A stretch of DNA of 12,302 nucleotides, from assembly GCA_955652195.1 (NCBI GenBank), contig CATPBC010000299.1:1-12302 (forward strand). Reading direction: 5' to 3'. How positions within the stretch are numbered: the first letter of the stretch is position 1; each line of letters opens with the position of its first letter. The position numbers and the translations under genes were made by a program. The notes under the pieces are model-generated. The model saw only the letters and a program-made list of their open reading frames with translations, was not told where the DNA came from and made no database searches. The stretch comes from an uncultured Xanthobacteraceae bacterium. Its GTDB lineage: Bacteria; Pseudomonadota; Alphaproteobacteria; Rhizobiales; Xanthobacteraceae. Shown in pieces: positions 1 to 6,517 of the stretch.

Positions 1-83
1 AAGCGCTGATCACCACTGCGACTGCAAGCGGCCACCGATACAATCACTGCTCCGTTGAAAGAAATTGCACCGAGCGACAGCAT
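1..83 (-). CDS. Possible 5' end of a second transporter gene (partial, uncertain)
   Basis: An open frame starts at an ATG at 83 on the minus strand, 45 nt after the binding-protein gene ends, and stays open for 27 codons to the window edge, beginning MLSLGAISFNGAVIVS. An in-frame TAA lies four codons before the ATG. In operons of this kind the next gene usually encodes the ABC ATPase or permease, and a start like LxxISFNGAVIVS is compatible with the first strand of an ABC ATPase. No Walker motif falls inside the window and no strong Shine-Dalgarno is visible, so the assignment rests mainly on position. It may not be a gene. Confidence 0.3.
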   Translation of the reverse strand, partial: MLSLGAISFNGAVIVSVAACSRSGDQR

Positions 84-128
84 CCGAAGCAATTACGCCG
101 CTTTTTCGACCGTCTTCACGACGCTTCA

Positions 129-1031
129 TCACGATATGAGCGCTCGGGTCAATTCGCGGACATTATTGCGCATCATATCAATATAAGTCGCCGCCGGGCC
201 TCCGCGCGCCGACAGCGCATCGGAATAGAGCGTGCCTCCGATTCTGGCGCCAGTCTCCTCGGCGAGCCGCTGCATCAAGCGCGGATCGGCGGCATTCTCG
301 ATGAAGACCGCCGGAATTTTTTCGCGGCGGATTTGCTCGATAAGCTTGGCGAAATCGCGCGCCGATGGGTCAGCATCGGTCGACAACCCTTCCGGCGCGA
401 TGAATTCGATGCCGTAGGCCTGGCCGAAATAACCGAACGCGTTGTGGGTGGTGACGATTTTGCGGCGCGCGGCCGGAATCTGATCGATTGCAGCTTTGAT
501 CTCGGCATCGAGCTTATCGAGCTTGGCGAGATAGGCCGCGGCATTGGCCTGGTAGATTTTTTCCCCGGCCGGATCGGCCGCGATCAGTCCGTCGCGGATA
601 TTGCCGACATAGATTTCAGCATTGGCGACCGACTGCCAGGCGTGCGGATCGCTGGTGGCGTGGTCATGCGCGGACGCGCCATTGCGCGCTTTGACGCCTC
701 GGCTCGCGACCACGACCGGCGCGTGCGTAGCCGAGGCCGCGATTAGCCGATTGAGCCAACCTTCAAGCCCTAATCCATTAACAAATACGACATTGGCCGT
801 GGCGACTGTCTTCACGTCGCGTGGCGTCGGCGCGTAGACATGCACGTCGCCATTTGGCCCGACCAGCGTCGTCAGTTGAACGAGGTCGCCGCCAACATTG
901 CTCACGAGGTCGCCGAGAATCGAGAAAGTGGCGACGGCGCGTATTTGACTCTGCGGCCAAGCGGCGGAAGTGCGGAGCAGCCCGCCCAAGGCCGCGAAAG
1001 AGATGACATGACGCCGCGTCAACGATCGCAT
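129..1031 (-). CDS. Zinc/manganese ABC transporter substrate-binding protein
   Basis: Periplasmic solute-binding protein of the ZnuA/TroA/AztC cluster (A-1/cluster 9), which captures Zn2+ or Mn2+ and hands it to an ABC permease. The N-terminus has a twin-arginine stretch (LTRRHVISFAALGG), so Tat or Sec export is possible. Likely metal ligands are visible: His64 in GDVHVYAP, His130 in SDPHAWQS, His196 in TTHNAFGYFG and Asp271 in LYSDALS. The family motif ENAADPRLM near residue 246 is also present. The His-rich loop of classical ZnuA is reduced to AHDHATSDPH. Length (300 aa) is normal. I chose ATG 1031, which has a GGA seven bases upstream; a TTG at 1043 would add four residues but lacks a ribosome site. 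A Zur-like palindrome upstream favours zinc as substrate. No permease or ATPase is complete in the window. Confidence 0.9.
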   Translation of the reverse strand: MRSLTRRHVISFAALGGLLRTSAAWPQSQIRAVATFSILGDLVSNVGGDLVQLTTLVGPNGDVHVYAPTPRDVKTVATANVVFVNGLGLEGWLNRLIAASATHAPVVVASRGVKARNGASAHDHATSDPHAWQSVANAEIYVGNIRDGLIAADPAGEKIYQANAAAYLAKLDKLDAEIKAAIDQIPAARRKIVTTHNAFGYFGQAYGIEFIAPEGLSTDADPSARDFAKLIEQIRREKIPAVFIENAADPRLMQRLAEETGARIGGTLYSDALSARGGPAATYIDMMRNNVRELTRALIS

Positions 1032-1112
1032 TCGGTGGTCCAATGAGGGTGGGGTCGGCGAACGGCCGTCAGACAGGAGAAGGCCTTTAACCAGAACGGA
1101 AATTCACCCCAA

Positions 1113-1127
1113 TGTTACAATGTAACA
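1113..1127 (-). promoter_or_regulatory. Zur-like operator palindrome
   Basis: The sequence TGTTACA-A-TGTAACA is a perfect 7-bp inverted repeat around one central base. It lies about 80 bp upstream of the binding-protein start. Zur boxes of proteobacteria are AT-rich palindromes of the form TGTTATA-N-TATAACA, and this one differs at one symmetric position in each half. The site is in the intergenic region shared with hisZ, but its likely client is the metal-transport gene. That Zur is the binder is inferred; Mur or Fur-like proteins are alternatives. Confidence 0.6.
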
Positions 1128-1267
1128 AAACCTGCCACAATCGCCCGGCGGGTTTTTGGCTCTGGCGAATGATTAACGGCACGGCGCGATCTTCATCGAA
1201 TAGCGACAGATGACGTGCTAAAGCCCTGCGCCAACGCGACATTCACACGACGGAAAGCGACTGCCGA

Positions 1268-2425
1268 TTGTTCGGGCGCTCACGCATGACCAAGATGACG
1301 CTACAAGATGGTCCAGACCCGCGGGCGCAAGCGCTCATCGGCGCCTACCTGCGCGCCGGCTACGCGCGCATCGATCCGCCGCTGCTGCAGCCCGCCGAGC
1401 CGTTCCTCGACCTCTCCGGCGAGGACATCCGGCGTCGCATGTTTCTCACCACCGATCCGCAAGGGCGCGAAATGTGCCTCCGCCCCGATCTCACTATTCC
1501 GGTCTCGCGCGCCTATTTGCAATCGGCCGCCGCCGGCAAGCCGGCGGGCTTTTGCTATCTCGGCGCAGTATTTCGTCATCGTCCCGGCGCGTCGGCGGAA
1601 TTTCTCCAGCTCGGCATTGAATCGTTCGGCCGCCGGGACAAGGCCGCTGCCGATGCCGAAATGCTCGCGCTCGGTCTGGAAGCTACCGCGCAATATGGTC
1701 TGACCGGACCTGAAATCCGCATCGGCGACGTCGGGCTGTTCTCGGCTTTCATCGCCGCGCTCGATCTGGCGCCGGCTTGGAAGCGGCGGCTTATTAAGGA
1801 CTTCAACCGCAAATCCTCGCTTAAGCATGATCTTAGTCAGCTCACGCTCGCGGCGGCCGACAAGCCACCGGAATATCAGGGCGTGCTTGCCGCGTTGGCT
1901 GGATCCGATCCGAAAGCCGCGCATGCACTTGTCACCGATCTGCTTTCGATCGCAGGTATCGCGACCGTCGGCGGGCGCTCCGTCGCCGAAATTGCCGATC
2001 GCTTTCTCGAACAAGCGACGTTGAACGCGCCCGCCCGGCTGCCGCAGGAAACGCGTGCCCTGATCGAGCGCTTCCTATCGGTGGCCGGCGATCCGGACGA
2101 CGCCACGGCCAAATTGCGCGCCCTCGCCGCCGACGCAAAAATCTCGCTCGGATCGGCGCTCGATCTGTTCGAGACGCGCACCGGATTCCTTGCCGCGCGT
2201 GGGCTTGACGTGCGCGCGGTAAAATTCGCGACCGGTTTCGGCCGGGGCTTCGACTACTACACCGGTTTCGTGTTCGAACTGCACAATGCTAGCGCCAATA
2301 ACCCGCTAGTCGCAGGCGGGCGCTATGATGGGTTGTTGACGCGGCTCGGCGCGCCTGAAGCAATCCCGGCGGTCGGCTTCGCCGCCTCGGTCGAAGCGCT
2401 GGCCGCGGCCGGAGGCACCTCGTGA
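1268..2425 (+). CDS. hisZ: ATP phosphoribosyltransferase regulatory subunit HisZ
   Basis: HisZ is a catalytically inactive paralogue of histidyl-tRNA synthetase that binds HisG and is needed for its activity and histidine feedback in species using the hetero-octameric enzyme. Class II synthetase-like landmarks are visible: [12 protein letters not shown] (about 70-81), a motif-2-like segment from GAVFRHRP to [11 protein letters not shown] (99-121), [14 protein letters not shown] and [13 protein letters not shown] near the C-terminus. It is 385 aa with no anticodon-binding domain, as expected for HisZ rather than HisS. The start is uncertain: TTG 1268 has a GGAAAG ten bases upstream, while ATG 1286 and ATG 1295 are better codons without a clear ribosome site. 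The stop overlaps the hisG start. In many relatives hisS lies directly upstream; here the upstream gene is the divergent metal-binding protein. Confidence 0.93.
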   Translation: MFGRSRMTKMTLQDGPDPRAQALIGAYLRAGYARIDPPLLQPAEPFLDLSGEDIRRRMFLTTDPQGREMCLRPDLTIPVSRAYLQSAAAGKPAGFCYLGAVFRHRPGASAEFLQLGIESFGRRDKAAADAEMLALGLEATAQYGLTGPEIRIGDVGLFSAFIAALDLAPAWKRRLIKDFNRKSSLKHDLSQLTLAAADKPPEYQGVLAALAGSDPKAAHALVTDLLSIAGIATVGGRSVAEIADRFLEQATLNAPARLPQETRALIERFLSVAGDPDDATAKLRALAADAKISLGSALDLFETRTGFLAARGLDVRAVKFATGFGRGFDYYTGFVFELHNASANNPLVAGGRYDGLLTRLGAPEAIPAVGFAASVEALAAAGGTS

Positions 2426-3408
2426 GCGCGCCACTCATTCTTGCCGTGCCGTCAAAGGGCCGGCTGCAGCAAAACGCGGAGGCATTTTTCGCCCGCGCTG
2501 GACTAGAGCTCGTGAAGCCGCGCGGTGCTCGCGATTATCGTGGCGCCATCGCCGGTTTCGACGATGTCGAGATCGCCTACCTATCGGCCGCCGAAATCAC
2601 CGCTCAGCTCAGCCAAGGCGCCGCGCATCTCGGCATCACCGGCGAGGATCTTATCCGCGAAATGATCCCGCAATCCGAAGAGAGCGTGATCTTGATCGCA
2701 GGACTGGGATTTGGCTTCGCCAATGTTGTCGTCGCAGTGCCGCAAGCCTGGATCGACGTGCGCACCATGGCCGACCTCGATGATGTGGCGACCGCATTCC
2801 GGCTCAAGCACGAACGCAAGATGCGGCTCGCCACCAAATATGCCAATCTCACGCGCGACTTCTTTGCCGCTCACGGCATCGTCGACTACCGCATCGTCGA
2901 AAGCTCCGGTGCGACCGAAGCCGCGCCGGCGGCCGGCACTTCCGAGATGATCGTCGATATTACCACGACCGGGGCAACGCTTGCCGCCAACGGGCTTAAG
3001 ACCATAGAGGACGGCGTAATTCTGCGCTCGCAGGCCAATCTCGTCGCTGCGCGCGCGGCGCCCTGGCGCGAGACCTATCGCGAGACCGCGCGGCTATTGC
3101 TCGACCGCATCGCCGCGCAAAAGCGGGCTGAGGCCTTCGCCGAAGTGCGCACGCGTTTTACCGGACTGAATGACAAGCTGCTTTCGGCTGCGCGGGACAA
3201 ATTCGGCGTCGAGACCCCATTCGGCGGTCCGACTTCGTCCGGCATGCTGACGCTGCACTGCCCGCCTGACAATGTGCAGGCGCTGGCAAACTTCTTGCGT
3301 GAAAACGGGGCGCAGGCGGTATCTGTCGCGGCGCTCGACTACGTTTATTCCTGCGATAATCCGCTTTACGCCAAGCTCGCGGCGGAACTGACACGGCCGG
3401 CGTCGTAA
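2422..3408 (+). CDS. hisG: ATP phosphoribosyltransferase catalytic subunit HisG, C-terminally extended
   Basis: First enzyme of histidine biosynthesis, joining ATP and PRPP to form phosphoribosyl-ATP. The N-terminus [10 protein letters not shown] matches the family, ITGEDLIRE lies near residue 72, and the PRPP-binding loop is at about 177-191 ([15 protein letters not shown]). The start is GTG 2422, overlapping the hisZ stop as GTGA, with a strong GGAGG six bases upstream inside hisZ, so the two are translationally coupled. At 328 aa it is about 100 residues longer than typical short, HisZ-dependent HisG. The extra part (about 235-328) includes [18 protein letters not shown] and [14 protein letters not shown] and looks like a HisG_C/ACT-like regulatory fold. 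Rhizobial HisG proteins are known to be of this length. Confidence 0.96.
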   Translation: MSAPLILAVPSKGRLQQNAEAFFARAGLELVKPRGARDYRGAIAGFDDVEIAYLSAAEITAQLSQGAAHLGITGEDLIREMIPQSEESVILIAGLGFGFANVVVAVPQAWIDVRTMADLDDVATAFRLKHERKMRLATKYANLTRDFFAAHGIVDYRIVESSGATEAAPAAGTSEMIVDITTTGATLAANGLKTIEDGVILRSQANLVAARAAPWRETYRETARLLLDRIAAQKRAEAFAEVRTRFTGLNDKLLSAARDKFGVETPFGGPTSSGMLTLHCPPDNVQALANFLRENGAQAVSVAALDYVYSCDNPLYAKLAAELTRPAS

Positions 3409-3429
3409 TCGCGCGTGTGGCGTGATTGT

Positions 3430-3594
3430 CTACGCAGTGTGGCCGTCGAACTCGCCGGATTTCGGCAGCTTCTTCTCGCGCTGCGGCGTCATTCTGGCGC
3501 TGTCGGGTTCACCCGGCACGCCGCGCGGACCCAATTTGCGCCGCGCCATCTGGTCTTCGGTTTCGCGTTCTTCTTCGCGGACCTTTTCAGTCAT
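3430..3594 (-). CDS. Small charged hypothetical protein, 54 aa
   Basis: A 54-codon frame from ATG 3594 to TAG 3430, read on the minus strand. It starts six bases after the stop of the DUF883-like gene, so it is very probably the second gene of that operon. The product is hydrophilic with no membrane segment: an acidic-basic N-terminus (MTEKVREEERETEDQMARRK) followed by LGPRGVPGEPDSAR and a tail PQREKKLPKSGEFDGHTA. Gly-Pro-rich turns and alternating Glu/Arg suggest a disordered protein. It is easy to miss because it is short. I recognise no family with certainty. It ends 21 bp from the end of hisG, which converges on it. Confidence 0.65.
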   Translation of the reverse strand: MTEKVREEERETEDQMARRKLGPRGVPGEPDSARMTPQREKKLPKSGEFDGHTA

Positions 3595-3600
3595 GACGGC

Positions 3601-3888
3601 TCAGAACGGACGATGCATGCGGCCGAATAGCCAACCCAGGCCCAGAGCGATCGCGACGGCGGTATAGGGCTGCGTTTCGATTGTGTTGCGCAGCGCGCGT
3701 TCGAACGAGCCAGCGGTCTGGCGCGCCGCCTCATTGGCACTGTCGGCGAGATCGGCGGCCTTGTCGCGAGCGTCCCCATAAAGATCTTGAGCTGCGCTCG
3801 ACGCTTGGTCAGCAAGATCGCTCGCGTGTTTTTTGGCCTCGCCGAAACTACGCGTGAAATCCGGATTGGCGGAACGGGCTTGGGCCAT
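3601..3888 (-). CDS. DUF883-like (ElaB/YqjD-type) membrane-anchored stress protein
   Basis: A 95-aa protein with a long amphipathic helical part (about 12-70) rich in Ala, Asp, Lys and Gln, in LEA-like repeats such as AKKHASDLADQASSAAQDL and ARDKAADLADSANEAA. A single C-terminal membrane segment at about 74-89 (YTAVAIALGLGWLFG) ends in a basic tail, RMHRPF. This architecture matches the DUF883/ElaB/YqjD family, whose E. coli members are stationary-phase inner-membrane proteins that bind ribosomes. The start ATG has GAGGAG four bases upstream. An EcfG-like promoter lies 50-75 bp upstream, in line with a general-stress role. It leads a two-gene unit with the 54-aa protein. The ribosome-binding role is inferred from distant relatives only. 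Confidence 0.8.
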   Translation of the reverse strand: MAQARSANPDFTRSFGEAKKHASDLADQASSAAQDLYGDARDKAADLADSANEAARQTAGSFERALRNTIETQPYTAVAIALGLGWLFGRMHRPF

Positions 3889-3938
3889 GGCACTCCTCGG
3901 TTCGCATTTGTCGATTAACTGATCGGCTGTGTCTCAGT

Positions 3939-3964
3939 AACGCCTGGGCGGCCATAAAGGTTCG
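3939..3964 (-). promoter_or_regulatory. EcfG-like general-stress promoter for the DUF883-like gene
   Basis: On the minus strand CGAAC at 3964-3960, 17 bases, then CGTT at 3942-3939. The alphaproteobacterial EcfG/RpoE2 consensus is GGAAC-N16/17-CGTT, so this has one mismatch in the -35 element. The start codon of the DUF883-like gene follows at 3888, giving a leader of roughly 45 nt. Confidence 0.55.
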
Positions 3965-4047
3965 CCGTTCCCCAGCTGATTTTTCCACTAACCGCTTGCT
4001 GGATCGCAATTTTTCGAGCGGCGGGCTTTTAAGACATTGCGCCGCAC

Positions 4048-4072
4048 GGAACGATCACTGCGGCGGTGCGTT
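4048..4072 (+). promoter_or_regulatory. EcfG-like general-stress promoter, perfect consensus
   Basis: GGAAC at 4048-4052, a 16-base spacer, then CGTT at 4069-4072 matches the EcfG/RpoE2 consensus exactly. A strong ribosome site (GGAGG, 4099-4103) and a GTG start at 4110 follow at suitable distances. It faces away from the minus-strand EcfG-like promoter at 3939-3964. Confidence 0.65.
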
Positions 4073-4109
4073 GCATGGTGCGCATTTTGGCCTGCGATGG
4101 AGGTTCGCC

Positions 4110-4340
4110 GTGCCGGTCCTGCTTGGTTTTATTCTCGGAGTGGCCGTGACCATCTTCGGCGTCTACGAATACGATTCAACGACGGGCCGCGCCGGCAACG
4201 GCCTCCAGGCAAGCGCAGCCGACGGTAAGGCGCCGATGGTCAATTGGGACGTGGTCAACGAAGATTGGCGCAATTTCCAAGCCAGCGTGCGATCGACCAC
4301 CGACAGTATCGAACGGAAGCTGAAGCAGCACACCGGCTGA
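4110..4340 (+). CDS. Small single-pass membrane protein, 76 aa
   Basis: The protein begins MPVLLGFILGVAVTIFGVY, a single membrane helix at about 3-19, followed by a polar linker and the segment APMVNWDVVNEDW (about 41-53) and an amphipathic tail to residue 76. Short proteins with an N-terminal helix and a conserved VNWDVV segment are common in Bradyrhizobium-like genomes; their function is unknown. The start is GTG 4110 because GGAGG sits six bases upstream and the membrane helix begins there. The frame is open back to 3996, but that extension is Cys/His-rich, has no ribosome site and overlaps the EcfG promoter, so it is not expected to be translated. Probably part of the general stress regulon. 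Confidence 0.7.
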   Translation: MPVLLGFILGVAVTIFGVYEYDSTTGRAGNGLQASAADGKAPMVNWDVVNEDWRNFQASVRSTTDSIERKLKQHTG

Positions 4341-4384
4341 TAGACTTCATCGCGCATTCGCCTTCGGCGCACCTAAACCGCGCC

Positions 4385-4420
4385 GAAAAAAGAAAGCCTC
4401 GGCGGGAGTGGCCGGGGCTT
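4385..4420 (-). terminator. Rho-independent terminator
   Basis: A hairpin with arms AAGCCTCGGC (4394-4403) and GCCGGGGCTT (4411-4420), nine Watson-Crick pairs and one G-U, with a 7-nt loop. On the minus strand it is followed by a T-rich tract (TTTCTTTTTTC). It therefore terminates the small minus-strand genes at 4448-4909. There is no T tract on the plus-strand side, so it would not act well for the plus-strand gene ending at 4340. Confidence 0.75.
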
Positions 4421-4447
4421 GTTCGGTTCAGGCTAGGGCTTGAGGGG

Positions 4448-4678
4448 CTAGGCGAGTTCGGAATGTTGGGGGTCCGAATCGTTGCGGCTGTCGGATTTCG
4501 TCCCGGGGCTCGTGATCTGTTGCGCCAATTCATAGCTGCGCGCGAGTTGGAGCCAGTTTTGCTCGAGACGACGAAAATCCTCGCGAATATCGGGGCGAGC
4601 GGTGCTTTTGGCTTGGCGGGCGCAATGCGCGGCATGCGCGCGGCACTCTTCAATTTCCCTGGTAAGAGGGAGCGGCAT
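4448..4678 (-). CDS. Small hypothetical protein, 76 aa
   Basis: A soluble, mostly helical protein starting MPLPLTREIEECRAHAAHCARQ and containing DIREDFRRLEQNWLQLARSYE, then a polar tail. The pattern IEECRxHAxxCARQA...LExxWLxLARSYE is one I recognise from many small Bradyrhizobium-type hypothetical proteins; no function is known. Two cysteines five residues apart lie in the first helix. A GGAG and an AAAGGA precede the ATG. It begins 15 bases after the upstream 71-aa gene ends, so the two probably share a transcript, which stops at the terminator at 4385-4420. Confidence 0.7.
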   Translation of the reverse strand: MPLPLTREIEECRAHAAHCARQAKSTARPDIREDFRRLEQNWLQLARSYELAQQITSPGTKSDSRNDSDPQHSELA

Positions 4679-4693
4679 CGCTCCGCATTCCTT

Positions 4694-4909
4694 TCACAAT
4701 TTGATCCCCAGGCTCGCGACCACGGCGCGCGCCAGCCGCTGCGGATCTCGTTCCGAAGTGGTGCGGCCAAATTCGATCACGCGGTCGGCGAGGACTTCGC
4801 GCACCCCGTCGGGATAGTGCGTGCCGTGCAGCATCCCGAGCACCGCATCAAAAGCGTCGCCCAAGAATTTGGTACTGCTATCGTCGAAAACGCCGCCGAC
4901 AACGGCCAT
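4694..4909 (-). CDS. Small hypothetical protein, 71 aa
   Basis: A 71-residue soluble protein beginning MAVVGGVFDDSSTKFLGDAF and ending ERDPQRLARAVVASLGIKL. It resembles a group of short rhizobial proteins in which a helical segment ends in a (G)ERDP-x-RL-x-x-A-x-x-x-L motif; their role is unknown. The only start codon in frame is ATG 4909; upstream the frame stays open for 21 codons but holds no start, and the ribosome site is weak. It is followed closely by the 76-aa gene on the same strand. The 4910-5197 stretch upstream shows no other gene; its promoter was not identified. Confidence 0.55.
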   Translation of the reverse strand: MAVVGGVFDDSSTKFLGDAFDAVLGMLHGTHYPDGVREVLADRVIEFGRTTSERDPQRLARAVVASLGIKL

Positions 4910-5197
4910 AGCGCAACCCGTGCTGCTGCCATTTTCATCGGGTCTGACAAACGTGTCGGTAAGCCATGCGACTCACTCGCGGGAAATCTTCGGATAAGGC
5001 ACTGAAAAATATGCTGCGTTGCGGGACGACGACATCCGTGCCGCGTAAAACAAAGTGCGTAAACGCCTGTCGAATCCCTACCCCGCATCCGGCGACTGGC
5101 TCGGGATTTTATCCTGGGACATTCTGGGAAACTGTTGATCGGAAGGGAGAACCGCTTTTGCCGGCCAACTACGAGCTGAGCCTGCTCGGCTCGAGGG

Positions 5198-5944
5198 TCA
5201 AATCTCGACGCCGATGCGCGGCAAAAGGTTGTCGTGCTTGACCGCGCCATAGCACTCACAGGCGCGGGCCTCGAGGGCGGCACGATCCAAGATTGTGATC
5301 CTGCCGCGGCTATAGCGCAGGATCCCCCGTTTCTGCAGCTCCTGGGCCAGCAAGGTCACGGTCGTTCGCCGCACACCGAGCATTTCGGCGAGGAATTCCT
5401 GCGTCAACAACAGTTGCTCGCTGCCGATCCGGTCAGCGCATTGCAACAGCCAGCGGCAAAGTCGGGACGAGCCGTCGTGAATGGCATTGCAGGCGGCGTT
5501 CTGCTGTGCTTCCGCCCACAGCACCTCGGTGTAGCGAAGGATGAGATCGCGCAAGGCGGGGTTCTGGCTGACCGCATGTTCGAAACGCACCGCTGAAATC
5601 GCGGAAAACTTTCCTGGAATCTGCACCGTTGCCCGCGTGAACGACAGCCGCGGGCCGAAACCGCACTGCAAACCGACCGCGCCCTCGCGGCCCGTTGACG
5701 AGGTTTCGACCATGTCGCCATCGCCGGTCGTGACCAGCTGGGAGATCATGCCGGTGTGGGGAAAATACACTTGATCGATGGGATCGCCGGCACCGTAGCA
5801 AACGACGCCTTCTGGCAGCGTGAGCTGCCGCAGATCCGGCTCTAATTGGGCAAACGTGTCATCGGGCAACGCGGCCAGCAGGCGATTTCCCACGGCCCTG
5901 GTCACGCTTTCGCGCTCGGTCCGGGGGACTAGCCTGTTTGCCAC
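5198..5944 (-). CDS. Crp/Fnr-family transcriptional regulator
   Basis: A 248-aa regulator with an N-terminal cyclic-nucleotide-binding-like beta-roll (about 30-125), a dimerisation helix (about 130-160) and a C-terminal winged helix-turn-helix (about 180-222; LLLTQEFLAEMLGVRRTTVTLL). The phosphate-binding cassette that would hold cAMP is not recognisable; its place is taken by TGREGAVGLQCGFG. No CxxC-type FNR iron-sulfur cluster pattern is seen. The effector is therefore unknown. This type, with EGAVG in the sensor domain, is abundant in rhizobia. I chose GTG 5944, seven bases after a GGAG; GTG 5962 would add six residues with a poorer ribosome site. A palindrome sits over the probable promoter, suggesting autoregulation. 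It stands alone between unrelated genes. Confidence 0.9.
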   Translation of the reverse strand: MANRLVPRTERESVTRAVGNRLLAALPDDTFAQLEPDLRQLTLPEGVVCYGAGDPIDQVYFPHTGMISQLVTTGDGDMVETSSTGREGAVGLQCGFGPRLSFTRATVQIPGKFSAISAVRFEHAVSQNPALRDLILRYTEVLWAEAQQNAACNAIHDGSSRLCRWLLQCADRIGSEQLLLTQEFLAEMLGVRRTTVTLLAQELQKRGILRYSRGRITILDRAALEARACECYGAVKHDNLLPRIGVEI

Positions 5945-5979
5945 AGGTTTACTCCAAGTCACAATTGGACCCCAACCAA

Positions 5980-5994
5980 GTGAGTTATACTCAC
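5980..5994. promoter_or_regulatory. Palindrome over the Crp/Fnr regulator promoter
   Basis: GTGAGT-TAT-ACTCAC, a perfect 6-bp inverted repeat with a 3-bp centre. Its middle reads TATAAC on the minus strand, a usable -10 box that would put the transcript start near 5977, 33 nt before GTG 5944. The plus strand reads TATACT. An operator overlapping its own -10 is typical of autorepression, but the binder is not known and no good -35 hexamer was found. Confidence 0.45.
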
Positions 5995-6425
5995 AAAAGA
6001 CGGTAAAGCACCACGGTAATGTCGGCTCTCAAATCCAACTGCGTCACTTTTGCGACTCATGCAAAGGCGCAAGACTCTTTCGAATTTCCCTCGCGTTTCA
6101 GGTGGTATGCCTGCCCCGAGCCAGGCGAGCTTTCAAATTGAGAAGCGGCGCAAAGGCTCCACGCGTCCGCGATCGGTTTTCGACCAGCCGTCCACGCGCG
6201 GGAATGGGACGGCGGAGAATCGCTTTGCCAACCGATACATTGTTGCCTTCTCCGCTGGAGGCATCGAAGCCCGTCTTTGTCTCGCCGAGCGGCTCGGATT
6301 TGCCCGCTGCCGTTCTGCTCGCCATTCATTTTGCCGAGTCACGAGCAAGTCGTCGTGCGACCAGATAACCCGCACTTCGCGCGGGCAGCTCAGGATGAAG
6401 CACGTTCCGACTGCACCAAGCCGAC
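5995..6425. other. Gene-poor stretch between divergent genes
   Basis: About 430 bases between the Crp/Fnr regulator promoter and the glycosyltransferase promoter. Open frames occur on both strands, but their translations are Arg/Ser/Pro-rich, lack domains and ribosome sites, and overlap one another, as expected by chance at this GC content. A small inverted repeat TTTGC-N7-GCAAA lies at 6049-6065. No RNA gene was recognised. Confidence 0.5.
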
Positions 6426-6455
6426 TTGGAGAAAACGATCGGAAACCGCTATAAA
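6426..6455 (+). promoter_or_regulatory. Candidate sigma-70-type promoter for the glycosyltransferase-deacetylase pair
   Basis: TTGGAG at 6426-6431, an 18-base spacer and TATAAA at 6450-6455. The transcript would start near 6462, some 55 nt before the ATG at 6518. The -35 is a partial match. Confidence 0.45.
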
Positions 6456-6517
6456 AGAGTCGAAGGATCAACTGGATGAGCCTTCCGCCAAGAGTGCTAA
6501 GCGATGAGCCGTAAGCG

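Noticed and set aside
1301..2014. Minus-strand frame of 237 codons inside hisZ.
   Set aside because: Fully antisense to a clear hisZ gene; composition is that of a shadow frame.
3405..3429. Hairpin AATCGCG...CGTGATT between hisG and the 54-aa gene.
   Set aside because: Short stem with a G-U pair and no T tract; too weak to call a terminator.
3996..4109. Upstream extension of the 76-aa membrane protein.
   Set aside because: It overlaps the EcfG promoter, has no ribosome site, and the GTG at 4110 has an ideal one.
4244..5005. Long plus-strand open frame of about 253 codons.
   Set aside because: It runs antisense through two plausible small genes and a terminator, starts inside the 76-aa membrane protein gene, and shows no domain or ribosome site.
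5820..6454. Overlapping plus-strand frames next to the Crp/Fnr regulator.
   Set aside because: Part is antisense to the regulator; translations are Arg/Ser-rich with no recognisable motif and no ribosome site.
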